The notes: generated from the letters alone by a model not told the origin. Counted from the stretch's first letter, positions 8,557 to 17,676 are shown. The stretch: DNA of 64,000 nt from Maricaulis sp. (GCA_017643585.1 JAEPND010000007.1:90421-154420); one strand, 5' to 3'. Program-made: numbers and translations.

Positions 8557-9099
8557 CTAGTTGGTGGCATCCGCCTCGATATGCAGCACAATTGTGACGT
8601 TCGCAGCGGTATCGCCCCATCCCGCAGCACCGACACCATAGTCGGCACGGGCAATTTCCAGCTCGGCATCGGCGACAGCGCGATTGCCATCGATGGTGAG
8701 GGTGAAGGGCAGGACAACCGCCTGGTCCGCGCCGCGAATGGTCAGCGTGCCGTGCGCTTCATAACCGGTGTCGGTCGCGCGGATATCTTCCGAGAGGAAA
8801 CGCGCAGCGGCATGGCTTTGCGGTGCGAGACCCTCTTCACCCAACATGGAATCATCCAGCTGGCCATTGCCGGTCGAGCCGCTGGCGGTGCCGACGCGGG
8901 CCTCGATACGGGCATTGGCGAGATCGGACGGATCCAGCGTGATCGCCGCCTCGTAATCGGTAAACTCACCGTCGACGGATCCGCCAAACGCCTCGGTAAC
9001 AAAGCCGACGCGGCTGGCATCGGTGTCGATGGTCCAGTCCTGCGCTGCGGCCGGTGCTGCGAGAAGGGCGATGGAGAGGGGGAGGAGGCTGCGCAACAT
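8557..9099 (-). CDS. YceI-family periplasmic protein
   Basis: 180 residues with signal peptide (MLRSLLPLSIALLAAPAAAQ) and a YceI lipocalin-like domain (WTIDTDASRVGFVTEAFG at the start, DYGVGAAGWGDTAANVTI near the end). The family binds polyisoprenoids or related lipids in the periplasm. It is the last gene of a minus-strand trio in which two YceI genes flank a cytochrome b561; the gap to b561 is 7 bp. Confidence 0.92.
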   Translation of the reverse strand: MLRSLLPLSIALLAAPAAAQDWTIDTDASRVGFVTEAFGGSVDGEFTDYEAAITLDPSDLANARIEARVGTASGSTGNGQLDDSMLGEEGLAPQSHAAARFLSEDIRATDTGYEAHGTLTIRGADQAVVLPFTLTIDGNRAVADAELEIARADYGVGAAGWGDTAANVTIVLHIEADATN

Positions 9100-9106
9100 T
9101 TTCGGT

Positions 9107-9682
9107 CTATCCTTTGAGGAAGGGGATCATGCGTCCCAACAGGTTGTCCCGGTTCAGGAACTGGTGTTTCAGCGCGGCTGCGGCGTGCAGGCCGACCAGG
9201 ATCAGGATGACCCAGCCACCCGCCCCGTGCGCCGAGCCCATGGTGCCGGCAAAGGCTTCGGTCTGTGGCACCGGCAGGCGCGGCAGGGTCAGTTCCGGAT
9301 TATTGAAGAGATAGGACGGAAAAGGCGAAGCGGAAGAGGCCATCCAGCCGCCGACCGGCATGCCAATCATGATCGCGTAGAAGACCATGTGCGTGCCGTG
9401 GGCGACCGTTTTCTCCCAGGGTTTCATTCCCTCGGGCAGGGCCGGGACCGGATGTGTGAACCGCCAGCCCAGCCGGATCAGGCTGAGCACCAGCACGATG
9501 ATGCCGGTGGTCTTGTGCATGTTGTAAGCGGTCTGGACTTCGGTGAGCGAAGTGCCACCGCCGCTCTGGGCGTCTTCCAGCAGGCCTTCCATGTACCAGC
9601 CATAAAAGACCATGCCGATCAGCAGAACGGCGAGCAGCCAGTGCAGAATAATCGCTACAGCGGAATAACGGGCCTCAGTCAT
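9107..9682 (-). CDS. Cytochrome b561-type membrane protein (YceJ-like)
   Basis: 191 residues with four predicted transmembrane helices and histidines positioned for haem b ligation (IILHWLLAVLL in helix 1; NMHKTTGIIVLV in helix 2; KTVAHGTHMVFYAIMIGM in helix 3; GLHAAAALKHQFL in helix 4). YceJ-type cytochromes move electrons to or from quinone and are commonly paired with yceI. The start overlaps the stop of the upstream YceI lipoprotein gene by 8 bp, indicating coupling. Confidence 0.93.
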   Translation of the reverse strand: MTEARYSAVAIILHWLLAVLLIGMVFYGWYMEGLLEDAQSGGGTSLTEVQTAYNMHKTTGIIVLVLSLIRLGWRFTHPVPALPEGMKPWEKTVAHGTHMVFYAIMIGMPVGGWMASSASPFPSYLFNNPELTLPRLPVPQTEAFAGTMGSAHGAGGWVILILVGLHAAAALKHQFLNRDNLLGRMIPFLKG

Positions 9683-10283
9683 CGAGCGCTCCTGTCCTTA
9701 AAAATTCGGCTTCGATCTCAATAAGCACATCCGGGCCGACAATGGATTGTGGCAAATTGCCGATGCCGAACTGGGTGCGATCGACCTGGAAGCGACCGCT
9801 GAAACCCAGCGCCCGACGCCCCTCCAGCGGATTGAGCACGCCGCCATGGAACACGATATCCATTACGGTCTCGACTTCCCGGCCATTCAGGAACAGCGTG
9901 CCGGTGGCCTGTCCGGAATTTTCGCCGGTCACGCTGATGGAGTGCGTTTCGAAACGGATCTGCGGATTGCTCTCGGCATTGAGCCAGGCATTGGCCAGAT
10001 CTGCGTCAAAGTCCGGGTCACCTGTTGAAATACTGTCCGCATCCACGCTGGCGACAAGGCGAGCGGATTGCGGGTCTGCGGGATCAAAATCCAGGCTCGC
10101 ATCCACTGTGTCGAAGCGGCCAACATACCAGGAGATGCCCATATGGCGGACGCGCCAGCTGACACTGGTGTGGCTGGGGTCGAGTTCCCAGCTACCTGCT
10201 GGCAGGCGCGCAGGCTCGGTGACGGGGGTAATGCAGGCGCTCAGAACCAGCGCGGCAAAAGGTATCAGATGACGTATACGCAT
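9675..10283 (-). CDS. YceI-family lipoprotein
   Basis: 202 residues: lipoprotein signal with lipobox LSAC (Cys at about residue 16), then a YceI domain beginning WELDPSHTSVSWRVRHMG and ending near FGIGNLPQSIVGPDVLIEIE. Unlike the paralog at 8557 it should be membrane-anchored. First gene of the YceI-b561-YceI operon; the promoter must lie in 10284-10410, which also serves the divergent acyl-CoA dehydrogenase gene. Confidence 0.92.
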   Translation of the reverse strand: MRIRHLIPFAALVLSACITPVTEPARLPAGSWELDPSHTSVSWRVRHMGISWYVGRFDTVDASLDFDPADPQSARLVASVDADSISTGDPDFDADLANAWLNAESNPQIRFETHSISVTGENSGQATGTLFLNGREVETVMDIVFHGGVLNPLEGRRALGFSGRFQVDRTQFGIGNLPQSIVGPDVLIEIEAEFLRTGALDD

Positions 10284-10410
10284 GGCCCCAATCTATTCCC
10301 ACACCTGCAGAATGTAACCGCTCTTGCCGTGAAAGCTGAGAAAATCACCTTTTCCAGTCTCGCAAGTTTCGTTTTGCGCGTTATGTTCGGGCCGCTGGTT
10401 GGAGGACTTC

Positions 10411-12171
10411 ATGACATATCAGGCACCCGTCGATGAGTTGCGTTTCACGCTCGAGGAAGTGGCTGCGGTAGGCGCAGTCAAATCCGGTGGCGCGTTTGCC
10501 GAGTTTTCCGAGGATCTCACCTTTGCGATCCTGGAAGAAGCCGCAAAACTGGCGGGGGGCGTGCTGGCTCCGCTCAATCGCACGGGCGATTTGCAGGGCT
10601 GTACGCTCAAGGATGGCGTCGTCACGACCCCTGAAGGCTTCAAGGACGCATACGCCCAGTTTGTCGAAGGTGGCTGGCAGGGGCTTCAATTCCCGGCTGA
10701 AGTGGGCGGCATGGGATTGCCGCGCGCGCTGGGTGTGGCCGTACTGGAAATGATCCAGTCCGCCAACATGGCCTTTGGTTTGGGGCCGATGCTGACCTAC
10801 GGCGCGATCGAGGCGCTGCTGGCGCACGGCACCCAGGAGCAGCGCGACCAGTACTTGCCCAAATTGCTGACCGGCGAGTGGACTGCAACGATGAACCTGA
10901 CCGAGCCGCAAGCCGGATCGGATGTCGGCGCGCTGCGCACCAAGGCCGAACCCAATCCTGACGGGTCGTGGTCCATCTCCGGGCAGAAAATCTACATCAC
11001 CTGGGGCGAGCACGACTGCACGGACAATATCATTCACCTGGTGCTGGCCCGCACGCCGGGATCGCCGGAAGGCACCAAGGGCATCTCGCTCTTCATAGTG
11101 CCGAAATTCCTGGACGACGGGACGCGCAATGCCGCGACCGCGATCGGGCTGGAGCACAAGCTGGGCATTCACGGCTCGCCGACCTGCACAATGGACTATG
11201 CCGGCGCCAAGGGCTGGCTGATCGGTGGCGAGAATGCCGGCATGCGCTGCATGTTCACGATGATGAATTCTGCCCGCCTCAATGTCGGTGTCCAGGGCGT
11301 GGGCATTGCCGAGCGCGCCTATCAACAGGCGCTGGCCTATGCCAAGGATCGCAAACAGGGCAAGGCCATCGAGGCCGATGGCCCCGGTCCGCACGCCATC
11401 ATCGAACATCCCGATATCCAGCGCACGCTCGCCATGATGCGGGCCAAGATCGCGGCGTCCCGCGCCATTTGCATCGCCACGGCGGTCGCCGCTGACCTGG
11501 CCGAACACGCCGAGGATGAGGAAGAGCGCGCCGCGGCCAAGCGCCGTGAAGAGCTGCTGACGCCGGTCGCCAAGGCCTGGTCGACCGATATCGGTGTCGA
11601 GGTTGCCTCCATGGGAATCCAGATCCATGGCGGCATGGGCTTTATCGAGGAAACCGGTGCCGCCCAGCATCTGCGCGATGCGCGCATCGCCCCGATCTAT
11701 GAGGGTACCAATGCCATCCAGGCGCTCGACCTGGCCGGACGCAAGCTCTCGATGGCGGGAGGCGCGGCGTTCGAGGAGCTCTACGCCGATATCGAACAGA
11801 CGATCGAGTCCTGCTCGACCTCGTCCCACCCCGACCTGCCGCCACTCGCCGAGCGTCTGGAAGATGGCCTGGACGCGCTCAAGGAAGCAGCCGCCTGGCT
11901 CAACACGTCCGATCCGGCTGACCGCCTGTCCGGTGCAACGCCCTTCCTGACCCTGGCGGGTGAGGTGATCGGTGGCTGGATGCTGTGTGTCGCAGCTGTT
12001 GCCGTACGTCGTCGCCAGAAAGAGAATATCGGTGACCCGAAATTCGCTGCCGAACGCATCGCCCTGGCCAATTTCTACGCCGAGGCCGTGCTGGCGCTGT
12101 CGCCGTCACGCGTCGACGACATCACGATTGGCTATGACATGATTTCGGAACTGGGTTTCGAGGCGGGCTGA
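10411..12171 (+). CDS. Acyl-CoA dehydrogenase with C-terminal extension domain
   Basis: 586 residues. Acyl-CoA dehydrogenase N-terminal, middle (TMNLTEPQAGSDVGALRTKA near residue 160) and C-terminal domains (GGMGFIEETGAAQHLRDARI; YEGTNAIQALDLAGRKL) are followed by about 120 extra residues of the ACAD C-terminal type seen in FadE-like enzymes of about 590 residues. It catalyses the first FAD-dependent step of fatty-acid beta-oxidation. The ATG at 10411 is preceded by GGAGGA; an in-frame TTG four codons upstream lies within that site. The gene ends flush against the convergent DUF4870 gene. Confidence 0.95.
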   Translation: MTYQAPVDELRFTLEEVAAVGAVKSGGAFAEFSEDLTFAILEEAAKLAGGVLAPLNRTGDLQGCTLKDGVVTTPEGFKDAYAQFVEGGWQGLQFPAEVGGMGLPRALGVAVLEMIQSANMAFGLGPMLTYGAIEALLAHGTQEQRDQYLPKLLTGEWTATMNLTEPQAGSDVGALRTKAEPNPDGSWSISGQKIYITWGEHDCTDNIIHLVLARTPGSPEGTKGISLFIVPKFLDDGTRNAATAIGLEHKLGIHGSPTCTMDYAGAKGWLIGGENAGMRCMFTMMNSARLNVGVQGVGIAERAYQQALAYAKDRKQGKAIEADGPGPHAIIEHPDIQRTLAMMRAKIAASRAICIATAVAADLAEHAEDEEERAAAKRREELLTPVAKAWSTDIGVEVASMGIQIHGGMGFIEETGAAQHLRDARIAPIYEGTNAIQALDLAGRKLSMAGGAAFEELYADIEQTIESCSTSSHPDLPPLAERLEDGLDALKEAAAWLNTSDPADRLSGATPFLTLAGEVIGGWMLCVAAVAVRRRQKENIGDPKFAAERIALANFYAEAVLALSPSRVDDITIGYDMISELGFEAG

Positions 12172-12546
12172 TCAGACCCACATCGTGGAGGCATTGCCGA
12201 CGCCGCGGCCGTCCAGCAGGCGGATGAAGCCGACGACATTGCGGATCAGCACCCACAGCCAGATCGCGGCATACCCCAGAAAGCCGATGGGCATCAGGAT
12301 AAAGGTGAAGATCATCACGGTAGAGAGGACCAGCGCCGCCCAGAAGGTGCGGATCTGGAATTCGTAGTGGGAGTGCAGCCAGTTTGGCGCCTGGTCTCTG
12401 CGGGCATAGCCGATGATGACGGCGATGATCGATGAGACGCCGATGATATTGCCCAGCAGCATGAGCACATAACCCAGCCCGGCAAATAGCTTGTCGTCGC
12501 GGTCTGCGGCCTTGTTGGACGGGGCTTCGTATATCGTGTCGCTCAT
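12172..12546 (-). CDS. DUF4870-type small membrane protein
   Basis: 124 residues with three or four hydrophobic helices and the segment NWLHSHYEFQIRTFW followed by IRNVVGFIRLLDGR, as in DUF4870/Tic20-like membrane proteins of unknown function. AAGGAGAT precedes the ATG at 12546; the longer upstream frame is unsupported. Its stop abuts the stop of the acyl-CoA dehydrogenase gene with no terminator between them. Confidence 0.85.
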   Translation of the reverse strand: MSDTIYEAPSNKAADRDDKLFAGLGYVLMLLGNIIGVSSIIAVIIGYARRDQAPNWLHSHYEFQIRTFWAALVLSTVMIFTFILMPIGFLGYAAIWLWVLIRNVVGFIRLLDGRGVGNASTMWV

Positions 12547-12743
12547 CAAGATCTCCTTTAGTCTGACTGTAAGCCGCCGCATTGGGAAGGGCAGAGGGAA
12601 TGCGTTCCTGCGCGTCCCGTGCGACACTGCTGCCACGTTGCGGCAAAATTTGGTCGTGTGAGTGCTCAAGGGGTTTCATGCCAGAGGGTTTCGATCTACC
12701 CATGGCGCTGGGGAGCCCTTGTGGGCCAAAGGGAGATCGGCGC

Positions 12744-12974
12744 GTGCGCCTGGACTGGATCAAGACGAACCGGAATCTGCTGCAGTTTGGGACAGGCCTT
12801 GCGGGCCTGCTCATTCTCATCCTGCTGCACCTGTTGTTCGGGATCAGCGTCGGCTGGCCCTGGGCCGTGATCGTGTTGATTTTTCCGGCCTTGATCGCGC
12901 TATCCCTGGCAGAACAATATCTCGCGGCCGAGCGGCTGTATGAGCAGGACATTACCGAGGAGAGCGCACAATGA
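12744..12974 (+). CDS. Small two-helix membrane protein
   Basis: 76 residues from a GTG start at 12744, eight bases after GGGAG (12731-12735). A short amphipathic N-terminus is followed by two transmembrane helices (about residues 15-32 and 38-54) and an acidic tail. I do not recognise a family. Its stop overlaps the YbjQ start by ATGA. Upstream ATGs at 12678 and 12702 would add a Pro/Gly-rich leader and seem less likely. It heads an operon with ybjQ and two signal peptidase genes. Confidence 0.65.
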   Translation: MRLDWIKTNRNLLQFGTGLAGLLILILLHLLFGISVGWPWAVIVLIFPALIALSLAEQYLAAERLYEQDITEESAQ

Positions 12975-13285
12975 TCGTCACCATGTCGGATCAGGTTCCA
13001 GGGCACGAAATCGACAGCGTTATCGGATTGGCGCGCGGCAATGTTGTCCGCGCACGCTTCTTCGGCCGGGATTTCATCGCCGGCCTGCGCAATCTCGTAG
13101 GTGGTGAGGTGCCCGAATACACCAAGCTGCTGGCCGAGAGTCGTGAACAGGCCATGGACCGCATGGTCCGCCACGCCGAGGAACTGGGCGCGGATGCGGT
13201 TATCACTTTCCGCCTGTCGACCGCGACTGTTATGGATGGGTCAGCAGAAATTCTCGCGTACGGAACGGCGGTAAAACTGAAATGA
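12971..13285 (+). CDS. ybjQ: YbjQ/UPF0145 family protein
   Basis: 104 residues matching the YbjQ (DUF74) fold: an initial strand, GLARGNVVRARFFGRDF, REQAMDRMVRHAEELGADAVI in the helix, and a final strand EILAYGTAVKL. The family forms pentameric or decameric rings of uncertain function. It overlaps both neighbours by ATGA (12971-12974 and 13282-13285), so it is translationally coupled to a membrane protein and a signal peptidase. Confidence 0.92.
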   Translation: MIVTMSDQVPGHEIDSVIGLARGNVVRARFFGRDFIAGLRNLVGGEVPEYTKLLAESREQAMDRMVRHAEELGADAVITFRLSTATVMDGSAEILAYGTAVKLK

Positions 13286-14067
13286 ATCCTCTCGTGCAGC
13301 GTTTGATGGACCGGGCTGCTGGCGAAGCGCTCGAAATCGTCCGCTTCTTTGGCGGTGTGATCGCCGTGTGGCTGGTTCTGGTCACCTTTATCTTTGCCGC
13401 TTTTCATATCCCGTCCGGCTCCATGAAGCCGAGCCTGGAAGTGGGCGATCGTGTGCTGGTGTCCAAATGGGCCTATGGCTATTCGCGTCACTCCCTGCCG
13501 CTGGGTATTGGCTATCTTTTGCCGAGCAGCTGGAATGGTCGCATCGCCTGGGCCGATCCTCAGCGCGGTGACGTCGTCGTGTTTCGCGATGAACGCCAGC
13601 GCGACGGGCGTCCACGCAATCTGATCAAGCGCGTGATCGGCATTGCCGGTGATACAATCGAAGTCCGTGATGGCAGGCTCTACATCAACGGCGAAGCGGC
13701 GCCGCGCGTGCTTGAAGAGGTCCGGACCTTCCGCGACGGCCGCAATGGCCCGCTGCGCACTGTGACGGCCTATTCCCAGGTCCTGCCCGGCGATATCGAG
13801 TTCGACATCTATGAAGTCTCTGACAATCACCCGGCTCCGGGCTGGTCACCTGATGACTATGGCCCGGTGACGGTGCTGCCGGGTACGGTGTTTGTGATGG
13901 GCGATAACCGCGATGCGTCCAATGACAGCCGCGCGCCGGACGGCCCGGGTCTCGTCCCGCTGGCCAATGTTGTCGGTCGCGCCGAAACCGTGATGTTCAC
14001 CATGGCGAGCTGTCGCCGTGAAGCGGATCTTTACTGTCCGACCGGCCGCGTCTGGAGAGGGCTCTAG
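13282..14067 (+). CDS. lepB: Signal peptidase I (first of tandem pair)
   Basis: 261 residues with one N-terminal transmembrane helix (about 20-41) and a periplasmic S26 catalytic domain. Ser47 in PSGSMKP is the nucleophile and Lys116 in LIKRVIG the general base; MGDNRDASNDSR is box E. It cleaves Sec and Tat signal peptides at the periplasmic face. The next gene is a close paralog three bases after the stop. The segment VSKWAYGYSRHSLPLG is identical in both copies, implying duplication. Confidence 0.95.
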   Translation: MNPLVQRLMDRAAGEALEIVRFFGGVIAVWLVLVTFIFAAFHIPSGSMKPSLEVGDRVLVSKWAYGYSRHSLPLGIGYLLPSSWNGRIAWADPQRGDVVVFRDERQRDGRPRNLIKRVIGIAGDTIEVRDGRLYINGEAAPRVLEEVRTFRDGRNGPLRTVTAYSQVLPGDIEFDIYEVSDNHPAPGWSPDDYGPVTVLPGTVFVMGDNRDASNDSRAPDGPGLVPLANVVGRAETVMFTMASCRREADLYCPTGRVWRGL

Positions 14068-14070
14068 GCC

Positions 14071-14850
14071 ATGTCCCGCACATTTCGAGTCTTGCGCAGA
14101 TTGCCCCGATGGGTGCGGGCAGGCTTGCGTGAAGGTATTGAGGCCGTTCGGTTTTTCTCGGGCGTTATCGCGATCTGGTTCGCCTGGACCTCGATCGCTT
14201 TCGCGACCTATTACATCCCCACGGAAAGCATGCAGCCCACCCTGGAAGTGGGTGACCGCATCATCGTGTCCAAATGGGCCTATGGCTATTCGCGGCATTC
14301 GTTGCCGCTGGGGCTGGGTGATGTGCTGCTCCCGGACTGGGACGGGCGTATCGGCTGGGCCGAGCCTCAGCGCGGTGACGTCATCGTACTGCAATCGCCC
14401 AGTGCTGACCTGGTGCTGATCAAGCGGGTGACCGGTGTGCCGGGGGATGTGGTGGAAGTTCGCGACGGGCGGCTGGTCATCAATGGCGATATGGTCGTGC
14501 GCGAGCAGAGCGAAATGCGCACCTATCGCCAGCACAATGGCATTCCGGCCGTTCTCGAGGTGATGGCCTTCGAAGAGGAATTGCCGGGCGGGCCGGTACA
14601 CTGGATCTATGAGCGTACGGACCGCCACCCGCTGGATGATTTCGGACCGGTACGCGTGCCGGACGGCCATGTTTTCCTGATGGGCGATAATCGCGACAAT
14701 TCCATCGACAGCCGGGCCCAGGGTGGACCGGGATTCGTTCCAATGGCGAATATTATCGGCCGCGCCGAGACGGTGCCGTTCACGCTGGAGCGCTGTCAGC
14801 GCGAGCCGGATCTTCATTGTCCGACAGGTCGGGTCTGGCGCCCGCTCTGA
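14071..14850 (+). CDS. Signal peptidase I (second of tandem pair)
   Basis: 259 residues, same architecture as the preceding gene: transmembrane helix at about 28-48, Ser53 in PTESMQP, Lys118 in LIKRVTG and MGDNRDNSIDSR, so all catalytic residues are kept. The catalytic Ser context (TESMQP versus SGSMKP) and the loop after the Lys differ from copy one, which may mean altered substrate range. The start is 3 bp after the lepB stop, with GGAGAGGG upstream. Confidence 0.93.
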   Translation: MSRTFRVLRRLPRWVRAGLREGIEAVRFFSGVIAIWFAWTSIAFATYYIPTESMQPTLEVGDRIIVSKWAYGYSRHSLPLGLGDVLLPDWDGRIGWAEPQRGDVIVLQSPSADLVLIKRVTGVPGDVVEVRDGRLVINGDMVVREQSEMRTYRQHNGIPAVLEVMAFEEELPGGPVHWIYERTDRHPLDDFGPVRVPDGHVFLMGDNRDNSIDSRAQGGPGFVPMANIIGRAETVPFTLERCQREPDLHCPTGRVWRPL

Positions 14851-14894
14851 TCCCGCACTAGTTTCCTGTACCTGATACAGGGCGGGAGACCAGA

Positions 14895-15776
14895 ATGAGC
14901 CTCAAGAACAAGACTATCTTCATCACCGGCGCCAGCCGCGGCATTGGCCTGGCGATCGCGGAGCGTTGTGCCCGTGACGGAGCGAATATCGTCATCGCGG
15001 CCAAGTCCGTAACCGAGGATTCCCGCCTGGGCGGAACGATCCACACGGCGGCAGAAGCGGTGGAAGCTGCGGGGGGGCAGGCCCTGGCGGTGCAGTGTGA
15101 TATCCGTGACGAAGCCAATGTGGAAGCCGCTGTCGCCCAGGCCGTCGAGCGCTTTGGCGGCATTGACGCGGTGGTCAACAACGCCTCGGCGATCTATCCG
15201 CGCGGTACCGCTGATGTGCCGATGAAACGCTATGACCTGATGCATGGCGTCAACGGGCGCGGCACCTTCCTGGTCACCCAGAAATGCCTGCCACACCTGG
15301 AGAAGGCCGAGAACCCGCACATCCTGGTCCTCTCGCCGCCGCTGGACATGCGTCCGCTCTGGTTCGGCCCGCACGTGGCCTATACCAGCGCCAAATACCA
15401 GATGAGCCTGTGTGTGCTGGGCTGGGGTGAGGAGTTCAAGGGGCGCATCGCGGCCAATGCCATCTGGCCGCGCACGGCTGTTGCCACCGCGGCGATCTCC
15501 AACGTGCTGGCCAATGACGAGGCAATGAAGACCTGTCGCAAGCCGGAGATCCTCGCCGACACCGCCTATGCCGTGCTGAACAAGCCGGCCAAGGAGTTCA
15601 CCGGCAATTTCCTGATCGACGACACTTTCCTCTATTCCGAGGGCGTGACCGATTTCGACCAGTATTCCGTCGAGCCGGGCACGGATCTGCTGCCGGACTT
15701 CTTTGTTCCTGAAGAGGACGAGGCACCAACCCCGCCGGGCGTGAAGATCATGGATCTGTCCGGCCTCGCCGGCTAA
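14895..15776 (+). CDS. Short-chain dehydrogenase, HSDL2-like
   Basis: 293 residues. Cofactor motif TGASRGIG near residue 11, NNASAIY near residue 97, catalytic YTSAK near residue 176. The N-terminal block (AAKSVTEDSRLGGTIHTAAE) and AIWPRTAVATAA are typical of hydroxysteroid dehydrogenase-like 2 SDRs, here without the C-terminal sterol-carrier domain. An acidic tail of about 50 residues follows. The natural substrate is unknown; a role in lipid metabolism is inference. The deacetylase gene follows after 4 bp. Confidence 0.9.
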   Translation: MSLKNKTIFITGASRGIGLAIAERCARDGANIVIAAKSVTEDSRLGGTIHTAAEAVEAAGGQALAVQCDIRDEANVEAAVAQAVERFGGIDAVVNNASAIYPRGTADVPMKRYDLMHGVNGRGTFLVTQKCLPHLEKAENPHILVLSPPLDMRPLWFGPHVAYTSAKYQMSLCVLGWGEEFKGRIAANAIWPRTAVATAAISNVLANDEAMKTCRKPEILADTAYAVLNKPAKEFTGNFLIDDTFLYSEGVTDFDQYSVEPGTDLLPDFFVPEEDEAPTPPGVKIMDLSGLAG

Positions 15777-15780
15777 CCCG

Positions 15781-16716
15781 ATGAGCGTCCTGATTGTCGA
15801 CAGTCCGGCCAGCGCCGGTCACAACGTGCCGCCGGACAATCCGGAGCATCCGGGGCGTTATGCGGCCGTCAGGGAGGCCCTCAAGACGCTGACCGGCCCG
15901 CAATGGATCGAGAGCCGGTCGGCCACGCGGGCGGAACTCGAGCGTTTCCATACCGCTGATCATGTGGAGCGCGTGCTCGTCGCCTGTGCGTCTGCGCAGG
16001 CGGGCGAGTGGCAGGGCCTGGACTGGGACACCCATGTCCAGCAATCCTCGGCTGCAGCGGGTCTGCACGCTGCCGGTGGAGCCCTGGAGGCGGTGGACCA
16101 GGTCATGGCCGGGCCGGTGCGCCGGGCCTTCTGCCTGGCACGACCGCCCGGGCACCATGCCGAACCGAACCGGGTGATGGGGTTTTGCCTGTTCAACTCT
16201 GTCGCCATCGCCGCCGAACATGCCCTGCAGGCCCACGGACTGGCGCGTGCGGCGATCATTGATATCGACGTGCACCACGGCAATGGCAGCCAGTGCCTCG
16301 CCGAGAACAATGAAAACGTCTTTTTCGCCTCCCTGCATCAGGCTCCGCTCTATCCGGGCACCGGGCGCGAGGGTGAAACGGGGCTGAATGGAAATGTCCT
16401 CAACCTGACATTTGCCGACAATGCCAGTGCGGCCCACTGGCGTCAGCGTTTCGAGGCCGAGGTGATGCCGGCGCTGGCCAGGTTTGCGCCGGACATCGTG
16501 CTGGTATCGGCCGGGTTTGATGCACATGAAGCCGATCCGCTGGGTGGATTGAACCTGACCGAAACGGATTATCGTTGGGTCGCCGGTCAGATTCGCACGT
16601 GTGCGGACAAATTTGCGGAATCCCGGCTTGTTTCCGTGCTGGAGGGGGGATACGACTGCCCCGCACTTGGCCGGGCCGCAGCGGCATTTGTCAGCGGCTT
16701 GTCGGGTGCGCCGTAG
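15781..16716 (+). CDS. Histone-deacetylase-family (class II-like) amidohydrolase
   Basis: 311 residues of the HDAC/acetoin-utilisation/acetylpolyamine amidohydrolase superfamily. Catalytic HH is at 125-126 (RPPGHHAEP). Zinc ligands appear to be Asp163 and His165 (IDIDVHHGNG) and Asp247 (SAGFDAHEADPLGG); EGGYD supplies the transition-state Tyr. All are intact. Bacterial members deacetylate polyamines, acetyl-lysine or other small molecules. Spacing suggests co-transcription with the SDR gene. The ribosome-binding site is weak. Confidence 0.93.
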   Translation: MSVLIVDSPASAGHNVPPDNPEHPGRYAAVREALKTLTGPQWIESRSATRAELERFHTADHVERVLVACASAQAGEWQGLDWDTHVQQSSAAAGLHAAGGALEAVDQVMAGPVRRAFCLARPPGHHAEPNRVMGFCLFNSVAIAAEHALQAHGLARAAIIDIDVHHGNGSQCLAENNENVFFASLHQAPLYPGTGREGETGLNGNVLNLTFADNASAAHWRQRFEAEVMPALARFAPDIVLVSAGFDAHEADPLGGLNLTETDYRWVAGQIRTCADKFAESRLVSVLEGGYDCPALGRAAAAFVSGLSGAP

Positions 16717-16764
16717 AACCGGGCTGTCCTCCGGTTCCGGCGAGTGCGAACTGGATGAGCGTGA

Positions 16765-17367
16765 ATGTCGAGCCCTGTCCCTGTAACCCCGCCCAGCATC
16801 CCCGGACGAATTACCGTCGCGCGGCATGGCAAGCCGGACGCGAACCGCGAGCAGGTTCTCGACTGGCGCGGGTATGAGGACTGGTGGGACAATATCTACC
16901 AGCCCGCACGCCTGGTGCCCGGACAGGATGCCTGTGACAATCTGAGGGCGGCCGCAGCAGCCTCTCACATTGTCTTTGCCTCAACACTGCGACGCGCCAT
17001 CGAGACGGCGCGGACGGCGGCTCCCGGTCGCGATCTGACAATCGACCCGGTGTTTGTCGAGGCAGAATTGCCTCCGCCGCCCATGCCGGGACGTTTCATG
17101 GCCAAGACCTGGGGCGTGTTTGCGCGTTGCAGCTGGTGGTTCGGGATGTCGCGCGGTCGCGAAAGCCGACTGGAGGCCGAAGCCCGTGCCGCTATGGCAG
17201 CGGCGCGTCTTGTCGAGGCTGCCCAGAGCGGTGACGTCACCGTCTGTGCCCATGGCTGGTTCAATCGGATGATGCGCCCGCATATCAAGGCGGCAGGCTG
17301 GAAATGCGTGCACGATGGCGGCGATACCTACTGGTCCTACCGCCAATACGAATATCGCGGTAATTGA
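16765..17367 (+). CDS. Histidine phosphatase family protein
   Basis: 200 residues of the phosphoglycerate mutase-like superfamily. The ARHGKP motif near residue 19 carries the phosphoacceptor His, STLRRAIETA supplies a second Arg, and VCAHGWFNRMM the second catalytic His. Shorter and more divergent than SixA or CobC, so the substrate cannot be named. The start ATG at 16765 is 49 bp after the deacetylase stop. Confidence 0.85.
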   Translation: MSSPVPVTPPSIPGRITVARHGKPDANREQVLDWRGYEDWWDNIYQPARLVPGQDACDNLRAAAAASHIVFASTLRRAIETARTAAPGRDLTIDPVFVEAELPPPPMPGRFMAKTWGVFARCSWWFGMSRGRESRLEAEARAAMAAARLVEAAQSGDVTVCAHGWFNRMMRPHIKAAGWKCVHDGGDTYWSYRQYEYRGN

Positions 17368-17424
17368 CGCGTTGCCCGCTTCGTCGAGCCTGCCTATGGT
17401 GCGGCGTGTCATGGAGAAGACTCA

Positions 17425-17676
17425 ATGCCTGAAACGCCCAATACCGACATCGCAGAGATGAATTTCGAGCAGGCCCTGGCGGAGCTGGAACGGATTGTCC
17501 AGCAGCTTGAAAGCGGCGAAGTTGAATTGGAGCGTTCCATCGCGATCTATGAACGTGGCGCTGCCCTGCGGGCCCATTGTGAGGGCAAGCTGAAGGATGC
17601 CGAGCTCAAGGTCGACAAGATCGTCAAGGGCGAAGACGGGAGCCTGTCGCTCGAACCGGCCCAGCTGGACCAGTAA
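17425..17676 (+). CDS. xseB: Exodeoxyribonuclease VII small subunit
   Basis: 83 residues of the XseB coiled-coil family (FEQALAELERIVQQLESGEV, then LERSIAIYERGAALRAHC), normal length. With XseA (not in the window) it forms the single-strand-specific exonuclease VII. GGAGAAGA precedes the ATG. The order xseB-ispA-dxs is a widely conserved operon. Confidence 0.95.
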   Translation: MPETPNTDIAEMNFEQALAELERIVQQLESGEVELERSIAIYERGAALRAHCEGKLKDAELKVDKIVKGEDGSLSLEPAQLDQ

